Positions 1 to 6,831 are shown, numbered from the stretch's first letter. The stretch is DNA of 11,528 nt from Desulfurococcales archaeon (GCA_027048265.1 JALTXS010000140.1:1-11528), one strand, 5' to 3'. Translations and numbers: made by a program. The notes: generated by a model not told the origin, from the sequence alone.

Positions 1-695
1 TCGCGCCTCTCATGCAGTCCCTGATGGTATTCGCAGTCTACGCTATCGCCATAGTCGTTGCCCTGGCCACCTCCTACCTTGCAGGCATCATAGTGAGCAG
101 AACCACTGGGGGGAGGGTGCCTGTTAGGCTCCCCTTCCTCCTAGAGGTCCCCGACGTGCATGCCCCCCACTGGCGTGTGGTGTGGTGGTACGTCCGCGAC
201 AACACTATCCACTTCCTGAGGAAGGCGGGCACCATTGTCTTCCTACTAGCCCTGGTCACCTGGCTGCTTCTCTCAACCGGCCCGCAGGGGCTGGCGGAGG
301 ACATAGAGGAGAGCTTCGGCTGGAGAATAGGGGGCGTTGTGGGAGGCATTCTGAAGCCCCTCGAAATAGACGACAGGAACGCGCGGATACTAGGCATTGC
401 CCTTCTCGACGGCCTTGTAGCCAAGGAAGGGGTTCTCGCCGCGATAGCCGTGTCCACAAGCATGAGCAGCGAGAACGTCGTGGGGGCCCTGAGGGAGCTG
501 GGGCTCAGCAGTGTCCAGGCCTTCGCCTACCTGCTCATGATAACCCTATACTTCCCCTGCATAGCGACTCTCTCCTCTATGATAACGGTTACCAGCAGGC
601 CTAGGCTAGTGGCCCTCTATGCCCTCTACAGCATCGGCGTGGCTATAGCGGTTTCGATAGCTTCCTACAAGATACTAGCCGCCATAGTTGGGTGA
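1..695 (+). CDS. feoB: Ferrous iron transporter FeoB, C-terminal half (5' end outside window)
   Basis: FeoB moves Fe2+ across the cytoplasmic membrane, with an N-terminal GTPase domain and a C-terminal membrane pore. Only the membrane part is here. The reading frame is open to the window edge, so the first in-frame ATG (position 12) is internal. Counting from that Met, family features are a PFLLEVP stretch near residues 41-47 (the ELPPY-like loop), a PHWR..WWYVRDNTIHFLRKAGTIVF segment typical of the FeoB gate region, AKEG at 137-140, and a late FPCIATLSS motif at 181-189. Several hydrophobic helices surround these. The G domain lies upstream and cannot be judged. The stop codon sits inside a GGTGA motif that is the likely SD of the next small gene, so the two are probably translationally coupled. 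The family assignment is firm. Confidence 0.93.
   Translation, partial: APLMQSLMVFAVYAIAIVVALATSYLAGIIVSRTTGGRVPVRLPFLLEVPDVHAPHWRVVWWYVRDNTIHFLRKAGTIVFLLALVTWLLLSTGPQGLAEDIEESFGWRIGGVVGGILKPLEIDDRNARILGIALLDGLVAKEGVLAAIAVSTSMSSENVVGALRELGLSSVQAFAYLLMITLYFPCIATLSSMITVTSRPRLVALYALYSIGVAIAVSIASYKILAAIVG
691..695 (+). promoter_or_regulatory. Shine-Dalgarno site of the small Cys-rich ORF
   Basis: GGTGA overlaps the feoB stop codon and lies 5 bases before the ATG at 701. It supports translation of the small downstream ORF and coupling to feoB. Confidence 0.55.
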
Positions 696-700
696 CAGTC

Positions 701-862
701 ATGAAGGCACAGGTCAGTTATGACCGAAACGCCCTCGTCAAGGCCCTTCTAAAAGCCCACGGGATACCAGAGGGAGAAGCCCTCGTCCACCGACCTCGTT
801 GCCCTAGCTGCGATGGCTGCCCCCTTAGGAGACTCTGTAATCCGCCTACAACGGTTCGCTAG
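701..862 (+). CDS. Small Cys-rich protein between feoB and feoA, possible FeoC-like Fe-S protein
   Basis: This is a 53-residue ORF beginning with ATG, with a GGTGA SD at 691-695 and only 5 bases after the feoB stop. The N-terminal half has a short predicted helix (ALVKALLKAHGI, residues 11-22). The C-terminal half holds CPSCDGCPLRRLC (residues 34-46), a C-x2-C-x2-C-x5-C pattern. The last three Cys match the C-x2-C-x5-C tail of the [4Fe-4S] loop in endonuclease III/MutY proteins. In bacteria, feo operons often carry FeoC (a winged-helix protein with Cys) or a small FeoB-associated Cys-rich protein; I cannot align this one to either. A role as an iron or Fe-S sensor, or as a partner of FeoB, is inferred from position and cysteines only. 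It is short enough to be missed by automatic gene calling. Confidence 0.62.
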   Translation: MKAQVSYDRNALVKALLKAHGIPEGEALVHRPRCPSCDGCPLRRLCNPPTTVR

Positions 863-891
863 AACATGAAGCGGGCATTATTCTCCCCCCA

Positions 892-899
892 GGGAGGTG
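892..899 (+). promoter_or_regulatory. Shine-Dalgarno site setting the feoA start
   Basis: GGGAGGTG is a near-perfect archaeal SD lying 6 bases before the ATG at 906. An in-frame GTG at 897 is part of this SD itself, so it is unlikely to be the start codon. Confidence 0.6.
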
Positions 900-905
900 C
901 ATGAA

Positions 906-1220
906 ATGGGGCACCTGGTTAGTCTCTCCGAAGCCCCCGAGTGCACAACCGCCTCCGTGGAGGAGGTCAGGGGAGAGCCCACGGCTGTTGAAAGGGCCCT
1001 GAACCTGGGCCTGGCCCCTGGCACCCGCGTCAAGGTGGTGCTCAACCGAAGGGGGCTGCTAGGATACCCCGTGGTGGTGAGGATAGGGGAGCGCACTCTG
1101 GCCATAAGCAGGTGGGTCTCCGGTTTCGTAAAAGTAAGGATAATCGAGCTCCGGGGAGATTCACACAAGTGCCTCGGCGACAAGGGAGAGGAAGAAAAGC
1201 CCCAAAGCGGGATTGGATAA
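906..1220 (+). CDS. feoA: FeoA-domain protein
   Basis: FeoA is a small cytosolic SH3-like protein that supports or regulates FeoB. The 104-residue product fits the family: an N-terminal LSEAPECTTASVEEVRG strand region, then ALNLGLAPGTRVKVV (equivalent to the rLl.lGl.pG.v.v signature) near residues 32-46, then VVVRIGERTLAISRWVSGFVKV near 57-78. The ATG at 906 is preferred over the GTG at 897 because the GTG lies inside the SD. The protein is longer than most FeoA proteins, which run about 75-85 residues. The extra charged tail (after about residue 83) is encoded largely in the 60 bases that overlap the opposite-strand ctaB gene. The gene sits 43 bases after the Cys-rich ORF on the same strand, consistent with a feoB-small ORF-feoA operon. 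Confidence 0.88.
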   Translation: MGHLVSLSEAPECTTASVEEVRGEPTAVERALNLGLAPGTRVKVVLNRRGLLGYPVVVRIGERTLAISRWVSGFVKVRIIELRGDSHKCLGDKGEEEKPQSGIG

Positions 1221-2105
1221 CTTGAAGGCCCGCAAAGCCCCCTCCTCGCCCCGCTTCCAGACCACGTACATGGCCCTGGCCATAAGGAGCGCCGCTATAA
1301 ACGCACCCCCGGTCACAATAAGACTTCCCTCCACCATTGCTACAGCGACCATAGTACCTATGGTTAAAGCCGTAAACAGCACCATATAGACGAAGCTCAC
1401 CCTCGCCCCTGCAACAATGGGCATCATGGGCAGACCCGCCCTCTCATAGTCCCTGCGGAGATGCATGGCGAGAGCCCAGAAATGCGGGGGGTTCCAAAAG
1501 AATATAACCAGAGCAAGAAGCAGCCCCGTCAGCCCCACAGAGTTCGTGGCGGCAGCCCATCCCACCAGCGGAGGGAAGCTCCCCGCTATCCCCCCCACAA
1601 CGGTGCTCCACGGCGTCCTCCTCTTGAGCAAAACCGTATAGACAAAGATATAGTACAGGCCCCCAGCAATGGCCAGGACAGCTGGAAGAGGGCCGAACCA
1701 GACCGCGTAGAGAAGCCCCGATAATGCGAAAAGAGAGAAACCGAAGACCAGGGCCACCCAGGGCTCCAGAAGCCCCGAAGCAAGGGGCCTGCCCCTGGTC
1801 CTCTCCATCAGGGGATCAATGTCCCTATCTAGGTAGTTGTTAACAGAATTAGCCCCCATAGGGGCGAGCATACCTGCTACCACGAAGACAAGAAGGTCGC
1901 TGGCACCAATACCCCTACCCCGCGTTAGGGAGGCGTAGATGAAGACCGTGAAGGCGGTTATGAACAGCAAGAGGGAGACACGGGGTTTTCCTAGGACAAA
2001 AAGCGCCCCAAGGACCCCGCCTGCACCCTGAGGGGAGGAGCGGAGCACTACAGTTCTATCCTTCCCTCCCCCCGGTCGCCCGGCAGTTCTGCCAATTATA
2101 CCCAT
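1161..2105 (-). CDS. ctaB: Protoheme IX prenyltransferase (heme O synthase), UbiA family
   Basis: This enzyme transfers a prenyl chain to heme B to make heme O, the precursor of A-type hemes in heme-copper oxidases. It is an integral membrane protein. The Asp-rich active-site motif N-x3-D-x3-D appears in NNYLDRDID, followed by MERTRGRPLASG. Later come YTVLLKRRTPWSTVVGGIAG, PPLVGW, and FFWNPPHFWALAM, all diagnostic of CtaB/COX10. About nine hydrophobic segments follow, as expected. The frame opens at a TTG at 2129. I favour the ATG at 2105 because GGTG lies 9 bases before it, but the TTG (AGGG 5 bases upstream) remains possible. The gene follows the Trx-CcdA gene closely, so the two are probably cotranscribed. 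Some archaeal hemes carry geranylgeranyl rather than farnesyl groups (known for heme As), so the prenyl donor is left open. Confidence 0.93.
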   Translation of the reverse strand: MGIIGRTAGRPGGGKDRTVVLRSSPQGAGGVLGALFVLGKPRVSLLLFITAFTVFIYASLTRGRGIGASDLLVFVVAGMLAPMGANSVNNYLDRDIDPLMERTRGRPLASGLLEPWVALVFGFSLFALSGLLYAVWFGPLPAVLAIAGGLYYIFVYTVLLKRRTPWSTVVGGIAGSFPPLVGWAAATNSVGLTGLLLALVIFFWNPPHFWALAMHLRRDYERAGLPMMPIVAGARVSFVYMVLFTALTIGTMVAVAMVEGSLIVTGGAFIAALLMARAMYVVWKRGEEGALRAFKLSNPALGLFFLSLVAEALV

Positions 2106-2146
2106 AAGCGGTAGCACCCGACCGTACAAGGTGTCCCTGCGAATAT

Positions 2147-3346
2147 CTAGAACAGGCCCAGCTTGTAAGCGTCGTAGTAAAGGTATGCCGCCAGAACCAA
2201 CATCACGGCACCCTGCATCCTGAGCAGGGCGTCGTACCTGCCCGAGGCCTTGGCCCCGCTTATAATCCTCGCTATGGCCCCCGAGAGGCCAGCGTAGGGG
2301 AGAACAAACCCCAGGCTAAAGGCAATAGCGGAGCCCACCGCCGAGTAGGGATCCCGGGACCCCAAGCTGAGCGCCGTGAGTAGGAAGGGCAGGCTACACT
2401 GGAGCCCCAGAGCCGGTAGCAGGACGGTGTACTTCGAGTTTATCCTGAACACGGGTTCCCTTCCCCTGATGTTGTAGAGACCCCATAGGGCCACGAAGCT
2501 GGCCATGTAGATGAGTATAAGCGTGTACACGTCGAAGCCCACGACCCTGCGGGAGAGTGTTGAGACCACGAACAGGCCCAGGCCCGCGAAACCCGTGAAG
2601 CCAAGCAGTATCGCGAAGGTGCCCAGGCTCAGGGTCCTCCGGTTCCTCGATACGATGCTACTATACGCGGTGAGCATGGGGACGCTGCAGGGGCTGAATG
2701 CGGCTAGCAGGCCCAGGAGGAGGGCTATGGGCACATTCTTCGCCAGCTGGTTAACGGGGGAGCCTCCCGCTGAGCCGGGCTCTATGCTAGTAGCCCCCAG
2801 TCTCTCTCCCCTGTACTCGCCCCGGATGAACTTCAGGAGAGCCTCCTTTTGGTCATCGGCCTTGAAGAGGCCCTCTTGGAAGCCCGTAACCTTCCCCTCC
2901 CTCACCATGAGGAGGGTGGGGGTGCCCCTTATGTTGAGCTTGCCCATCATGTCCAGGGTGTCTAGCATGTTGTTGTAGAACAGCTCGTCGAGCCTCACGT
3001 TCACCACGGTGAGCCAGGGGGTCTCGGCGTATACCTGTCTTATGACAGGCTCTATGACCTTGCATCCGGGACAGTTCTTTTGCCCAAAGTATATCAGCGT
3101 AGGGTTTTGCTCGTCAAGGTAATCGTAGACCATGAAGGGATTACTACCATTTATAACAATCCACCGCCCCGTTCTTTCCCCCGTTCCCGCCTGCTGCTGG
3201 GTGCCTGGGGCAAGAGTGGACTCTATAGGGGACTCCTCCGCAAACGCCATGGCCACGGAGACAATGGCCCAGACTACGAGCGCATATATCATCAGCCTGC
3301 CTAGGGTCAGCTCCCCCTTCCTGCGGGCCAGCCGTAGTCCTGTCAA
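2147..3346 (-). CDS. Membrane-anchored thioredoxin fused to a CcdA/DsbD-type thiol-electron transporter
   Basis: In 399-residue numbering: a basic N-terminus (RLARRK), a single hydrophobic anchor at about 19-35, then a Ser/Gln/Gly-rich linker. A thioredoxin domain follows with active site C92-P-G-C95 and cis-Pro in RGTPT (Pro143). After a second linker comes a multi-helix CcdA-like domain with AFSPCSVPML (Cys220) and GLQCSLPF (Cys317), the paired membrane cysteines of this family. Topology places the thioredoxin outside the cell, where it would receive electrons from the membrane domain. The likely role is keeping external thiols reduced, for example copper or heme sites of respiratory proteins, given ctaB next door (inference). 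The frame is open to a TTG at 3439, but a TATA box at 3398-3406 lies within that extension. The start is therefore downstream: TTG 3346 with GAGGGA 6 bases before it, or a leaderless TTG at 3376. Confidence 0.9.
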   Translation of the reverse strand: MTGLRLARRKGELTLGRLMIYALVVWAIVSVAMAFAEESPIESTLAPGTQQQAGTGERTGRWIVINGSNPFMVYDYLDEQNPTLIYFGQKNCPGCKVIEPVIRQVYAETPWLTVVNVRLDELFYNNMLDTLDMMGKLNIRGTPTLLMVREGKVTGFQEGLFKADDQKEALLKFIRGEYRGERLGATSIEPGSAGGSPVNQLAKNVPIALLLGLLAAFSPCSVPMLTAYSSIVSRNRRTLSLGTFAILLGFTGFAGLGLFVVSTLSRRVVGFDVYTLILIYMASFVALWGLYNIRGREPVFRINSKYTVLLPALGLQCSLPFLLTALSLGSRDPYSAVGSAIAFSLGFVLPYAGLSGAIARIISGAKASGRYDALLRMQGAVMLVLAAYLYYDAYKLGLF

Positions 3347-3397
3347 CCGTCTTCCCTCGATCCCCTTATTCGCCAACAGAACCCTATCTCCGCGTTC

Positions 3398-3406
3398 TTT
3401 ATAAGC
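3398..3406 (-). promoter_or_regulatory. TATA box of the Trx-CcdA/ctaB operon
   Basis: On the minus strand this reads GCTTATAAA, a good crenarchaeal TATA box. Transcription would be expected to begin about 25-27 bases downstream, near 3375. That favours a start codon at 3376 or 3346 over the TTG at 3439. No mapped transcript is available. Confidence 0.6.
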
Positions 3407-3537
3407 GTTCAGCAAATACCGCTCTGATAATAACCCCAACTCTTATTTTCCGGAACCCATTTTAGCTATACAACCCAAGACAATACCCCGGCACATGGAA
3501 GCATTGTGATTATGAAGGCCCGCGAGGGAGTGTCAAA

Positions 3538-4659
3538 ATGTCGAAAACAGTGGCAGAGAAGCTCGATCGGCTGAAGGTTGACAAGAACCAGCTTAAGGAG
3601 ATTGTCAGGGAGCTCAAGAAGTGGAGGGCCCCCGCAACGACGCTTCTGACCCTCTATATTCCCCCGGGGCGGCCCATAAGCGACGTGGTCTCCATGCTGA
3701 GGCAGGAGCTTAGCATAACTGACAACATTAAGCTCAAGCGAACCAAGGACGCCGTCCAGACGGCCCTGGGGATGGCGATAGACCGACTTGTGGGGCTTCC
3801 CAAGACCCCAGAGAACGGCCTTGCGATATTCTGTGGGAAGAGCATGGAGGACGGCCGGGAAATCTGCCTAATGTTCTCGCCCCCCGAACCCGTGCCAGTG
3901 TACTTCTACCGGACCGACAAATGGTTCCACACCGAGTTCCTGGAGGACATGCTGGAGGAGAAGGACGTATACGGCCTGATACTGGTGGAGAGGGACGAGG
4001 CAACCATAGGCCTCCTTAAGGGCGCCCACATAGAACTGGTGGACAACTTCATGAGCTACATACCCGGAAAGCACCACAAGGGTGGCCAGAGCCAGAGGAG
4101 GTACGACCGCATAATAGAGCAAATGGTGGAGGATTTCTACAAGAGCGTGGCTGAGAGGGCCAAGGAGGCCTTCCTCCCCCTCCTGGAGCAGGGGAGGCTC
4201 AAGGGCATAATCGTAGGGGGACCAGGGTACAGTAAGAAGGACTTCGTAAAGGGAGACTATCTCGACACAAGACTTAAGAAAAAGCTCCTGGGAACCCTCG
4301 TGGACGTCAGCTACCAGGGCGACGCGGGTCTCAGAGAGCTCGTTATGAAGGCCGAGGAGGCCATACAGGGGCACCGCTACATAGAGGCGGTGAAGAAAGT
4401 AGAGGAACTCAAAACCCACATGGCCAAGGACGACGGGCTCGCAGTATTCGGGGAGGATGAGGTAAGGACCGCGGCTGAGATGGGAGCCCTGGGCACGCTG
4501 ATAATAGTGGAGGATCATCCCCGGTTTGAGGAGCTTCGAAAGCTAGCAGAGGACACGGGTGCAAAGGTCGTGACCCTGCCCTCAACCATGCCCGAGGGAA
4601 GCTGGCTTCAGAGCGCCTTCGGGGGCGTGGCAGGTATCCTCAGGTTCAAGATATATTAG
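3538..4659 (+). CDS. prf1: Peptide chain release factor aRF1 (archaeal/eukaryotic type)
   Basis: aRF1 reads all three stop codons in the ribosomal A site and triggers release of the finished peptide. The 373-residue length is close to the roughly 370-420 usual for the family. Domain 2 carries the catalytic GGQ (182-184) in GKHHKGGQSQRRYDR. Domain 1 carries NIKL at 63-66, in place of the canonical NIKS stop-recognition motif. The YxCxxxF motif region reads YRTDKWF at 124-130, with Thr where Cys is usual. Domain 3 ends with IVEDHPRFEEL and GGVAGILRFKIY, typical of the family C-terminus. The ATG start has GAGGGAG at 3524-3530, 7 bases upstream. A weak TATA-like TTTTAGC near 3460-3466 could be the promoter. 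It is divergent from the Trx-CcdA operon and stands alone as a transcription unit. Confidence 0.95.
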   Translation: MSKTVAEKLDRLKVDKNQLKEIVRELKKWRAPATTLLTLYIPPGRPISDVVSMLRQELSITDNIKLKRTKDAVQTALGMAIDRLVGLPKTPENGLAIFCGKSMEDGREICLMFSPPEPVPVYFYRTDKWFHTEFLEDMLEEKDVYGLILVERDEATIGLLKGAHIELVDNFMSYIPGKHHKGGQSQRRYDRIIEQMVEDFYKSVAERAKEAFLPLLEQGRLKGIIVGGPGYSKKDFVKGDYLDTRLKKKLLGTLVDVSYQGDAGLRELVMKAEEAIQGHRYIEAVKKVEELKTHMAKDDGLAVFGEDEVRTAAEMGALGTLIIVEDHPRFEELRKLAEDTGAKVVTLPSTMPEGSWLQSAFGGVAGILRFKIY

Positions 4660-4693
4660 GGCCACCTAATCGCCTTCCAGGAGCGGCGAGATT

Positions 4694-4724
4694 GGACTGT
4701 TGGGTACAGTCTTTCCTTCTTTCC
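4694..4724 (+). terminator. Hairpin plus T-rich tract after aRF1
   Basis: GACTGT (4695-4700), loop TGGGT, ACAGTC (4706-4711) form a perfect 6-bp stem, extendable by one G-U pair. It is followed directly by TTTCCTTCTTTCC. It lies between the convergent aRF1 and MOSC genes. The T-rich tract serves the plus strand, which fits termination of aRF1 transcripts. Archaeal termination relies mainly on T tracts, so the hairpin may be incidental or may stabilise the 3' end. Confidence 0.5.
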
Positions 4725-4727
4725 TAA

Positions 4728-5504
4728 TTAACCACTGACTACTTCAACCGGGTCCATCAGCTTAATCACCCTCCCCGCACCCCTGGCCACCACCGTGTTG
4801 AGCGCCAGCCTGTATAGGTTACCCCCAGCTCTGGGAGGGGGGTTTCGGGACCTCATCTCAACAAACCTCTTCTGAAAGCCTATCATAACCCTCCCTGTGC
4901 AGGGGTGCCTGCTTGGAACCACACATCTTCTCGAGACCCCCCGTGGCTCCAGGTACACTCCCTCCCCGATCCTGAGAAGCCCCTGGGGCCCCTCCTCCCC
5001 CAATAGCCTCTCCTCCCAGAAGGGCTCTAGGGCCCCCACCTCTAGGTTGGCTCGAAAGCGTAGGCGTGCCTCTCCTAGGCTGAGTCCGGGGAACCACCTA
5101 GTCACCTCAACGAGGGTCCCCGTGCTTATCACGGTAGGTCCATTAGCCTCGAGGTCGTCGGGGAACCCCTCCTCCGAGTTCCTCCGAAGCTCCACAGGGT
5201 ATCCTAGGAACCTTGTGAACCACCTTGCTATCTCCCCCGTCTCCTTCTCCAGGCTGTAGGTCTCCTCCTCCAAGCCGCAGGCGCTCAGCGTCACCTCCAT
5301 GCGGTCTAGGTTGTAGTAGGCCCTCGCCTTGTGTATCCTAGACTCCCTCTTTCCATTCACGACCCTGCTCTTCTCGTCGAACAGGGCGAACTCCCGGTCC
5401 ATCCACAGTCTCCCCGACTCCAAGATGGAGACCTCGTGGAGCTCAACTGGGTCCAGGCTCTTTATCGGGTATATGGCTATCCTCACGATCACGGGCTGCG
5501 CCAC
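4728..5504 (-). CDS. MOSC-domain protein (YcbX/mARC-like)
   Basis: MOSC proteins bind or act with sulfurated molybdenum cofactor. The 258-residue product has the N-terminal MOSC beta-barrel signature IYPIKSLDPVEL (11-22) and MDREFALFDE (35-44). The C-terminal MOSC domain shows RANLEVGALEPFWEERL (151-167) and SRRCVVPSRHPCTGRV (191-206). Cys194 is at the position of the conserved MOSC cysteine. No extra ferredoxin domain is present. The GTG start at 5504 is preceded by a purine-rich stretch (GAGGGGCGAGAGGG). A minus-strand TATA box at 5540-5548 predicts transcription starting near 5516, giving a short leader that agrees with this start. No molybdoenzyme gene is adjacent, so its partner or substrate cannot be named. 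The family is clear; the reaction is not. Confidence 0.88.
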   Translation of the reverse strand: MAQPVIVRIAIYPIKSLDPVELHEVSILESGRLWMDREFALFDEKSRVVNGKRESRIHKARAYYNLDRMEVTLSACGLEEETYSLEKETGEIARWFTRFLGYPVELRRNSEEGFPDDLEANGPTVISTGTLVEVTRWFPGLSLGEARLRFRANLEVGALEPFWEERLLGEEGPQGLLRIGEGVYLEPRGVSRRCVVPSRHPCTGRVMIGFQKRFVEMRSRNPPPRAGGNLYRLALNTVVARGAGRVIKLMDPVEVVSG

Positions 5505-5539
5505 GCCCTCTCGCCCCTCTTACGGGCTCTGTGCTTAAG

Positions 5540-5548
5540 TTATAAAGG
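5540..5548 (-). promoter_or_regulatory. TATA box for the MOSC gene, in a divergent promoter region
   Basis: The minus strand reads CCTTTATAA, about 27 bases before a predicted start near 5516 and so 12 bases before the GTG at 5504. The TTATAA core is palindromic and could also serve the plus strand. Confidence 0.5.
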
Positions 5549-5555
5549 CAGGCCC

Positions 5556-5567
5556 TCTAAAAATACA
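5556..5567 (+). promoter_or_regulatory. Candidate TATA element for the PhoU-RCK_C gene
   Basis: TCTAAAAATACA is the AT-richest plus-strand stretch ahead of the gene. It would place the transcript start near 5588, about 30 bases before the TTG at 5619. The alternative is the TTATAAAGG at 5540-5548. No conserved B recognition element is evident. Confidence 0.3.
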
Positions 5568-5602
5568 AACGTGGTCCAAGCTCCCGGCCCCCATTCACAG
5601 AG

Positions 5603-5609
5603 GGTGGAG
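5603..5609 (+). promoter_or_regulatory. Shine-Dalgarno site setting the PhoU-RCK_C start
   Basis: GGTGGAG lies 9 bases before the TTG at 5619. It rules against the long upstream extension of the frame, which runs antisense to the MOSC gene, and against the GTG at 5604, which overlaps this site. Confidence 0.45.
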
Positions 5610-5618
5610 TTGGAAAGG

Positions 5619-6812
5619 TTGCCCGTAATAAAACCCCAGAGGATAGAGTACAAACCCCTCCCTGTGAGGAGCCTTCTGCGGGAGATAAAGAACACCGTCA
5701 GCCTCACCCTGGACCTGGCATACTATAGTGTGCTCTACGCGGACAAGATGATGGCCTACCGGGTCATGAAGCTGGAGAACGAGATAGACGCCAAGTGGGC
5801 CCTCACCGTCATGCAGACCATGATGGCCGCACGGACCCCCGAGGACTCGGAGAGCCTGCTGAGCATAGTGCGGATAGCCAACGCACTAGACGATGTGAGC
5901 GACGCGGCGGGTGACATAGCTTACATCGCTATTGAGATGTACGAGGGCCTGAGGGCCCTCGCCCCCGCCATACTAGGTAGCGAGGAGTGGGTCGCTCGAG
6001 TCAAGGTGAGGAAACCCAACAACCCCCTCACCGTCGCCCAGGTTTCGAGCTACCCCCGGCACGCTGACGTGGTCGCCATTGTGAGGAACCAGACGGTGAT
6101 AATCGACCCCCCGCTCGACCAGGAGATACGCCCCGGGGACGAGCTGATACTCAGGGGCACCGAGGAGGCCCTCCGCCTGATAGCAGAGGAGCTGGGAGAC
6201 ACCATACAGGTCCCCAGCCTCTCGATGGAGGGCTTGGACGAGGCTTCCAGGAAGTCACTCGGCAGGGCCTCGTGGATGAAGAACATGGCCGACGTGGCCC
6301 TGGACCTGGCCTTCCACTCCGTGGTGTACAACGACAAGGGCTCGGCCCTAGAGGTGCTGGAGCTCGAGGAGGAGGCTGACTCCAAGTACCTCAGCCTAAT
6401 GAAGCTCCTGAGCCAGGCCCAGAGCCTGACGGCCAACGAGAAGATAGCCCTGACCGTCATGTTCACGAGCCTGGAGAAGATAACAGACGCAGCCGCCCAG
6501 ATGGCGAGCCTGGTCCTCTCAGAGATACCCATACCCGAGATAGTCCAGATGGTCGAGGAGGAGAGCAATGAGGTCATTGTCAAGACCCTGGTGGAAGAGG
6601 GCCTCGATGGGAAAACCATAGAGGAGGCGAAGCTAGACGACATTGGAGCCCATGTCGTTGCGGTCAAGACGAGGGAGGGCAACTGGATCCCCCTCCCTCC
6701 CCCCAACACGGTCCTCCACCGGGGAGACATGGTGCTTCTCAAGCTCTATACCGAGAGGGATGAGAGCCTAATGCAGGCCCTGGAGGAGAGGGGCCTCCAG
6801 ATACTAGAGTAG
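5619..6812 (+). CDS. Soluble protein with duplicated PhoU and RCK_C (TrkA_C) domains
   Basis: The 397-residue protein holds two copies of one module. The first is a PhoU-like helical bundle (about 17-115) followed by an RCK_C/TrkA_C domain (about 120-195) with the signature DPPLDQEIRPGDELILRG. The second is PhoU-like (about 212-303) and RCK_C (about 315-380), with PPPNTVLHRGDMVLLKL. PhoU metal-site motifs appear as DDVSDAAGDIA and EKITDAAAQMA. The copies are recognisably alike: TLDLAYYSVLYADK (30-43) matches ALDLAFHSVVYNDK (227-240). There are no membrane segments. This resembles archaeal proteins grouped as 'PhoU and TrkA_C domain' (COG3273-like). RCK_C domains usually bind ligands that gate ion transport, so a regulatory role in cation or phosphate transport is plausible but unproven. 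The TTG start at 5619 is chosen for its SD; the frame is open further upstream. NreA follows after 31 bases. Confidence 0.88.
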   Translation: MPVIKPQRIEYKPLPVRSLLREIKNTVSLTLDLAYYSVLYADKMMAYRVMKLENEIDAKWALTVMQTMMAARTPEDSESLLSIVRIANALDDVSDAAGDIAYIAIEMYEGLRALAPAILGSEEWVARVKVRKPNNPLTVAQVSSYPRHADVVAIVRNQTVIIDPPLDQEIRPGDELILRGTEEALRLIAEELGDTIQVPSLSMEGLDEASRKSLGRASWMKNMADVALDLAFHSVVYNDKGSALEVLELEEEADSKYLSLMKLLSQAQSLTANEKIALTVMFTSLEKITDAAAQMASLVLSEIPIPEIVQMVEEESNEVIVKTLVEEGLDGKTIEEAKLDDIGAHVVAVKTREGNWIPLPPPNTVLHRGDMVLLKLYTERDESLMQALEERGLQILE

Positions 6813-6831
6813 TCTTGTCCGGGTGAAGCAT

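Noticed and set aside
3512..3574. Short upstream ORF overlapping the aRF1 start.
   Set aside because: About 20 codons, no SD of its own, out of frame; likely chance.
3868..4518. 216-residue antisense open frame over aRF1.
   Set aside because: Exactly opposite a highly conserved gene, no recognisable motif, no promoter or SD.
5331..5618. Open frame extending the PhoU-RCK_C protein by 96 residues upstream.
   Set aside because: It runs antisense to the MOSC gene and across its promoter, the translation is low in complexity and unlike the family, and a better start with an SD is at 5619.
6050..6742. 230-residue antisense open frame over the PhoU-RCK_C gene.
   Set aside because: Ser/Thr/Arg-rich translation with no domain; a typical shadow of a GC-rich gene.
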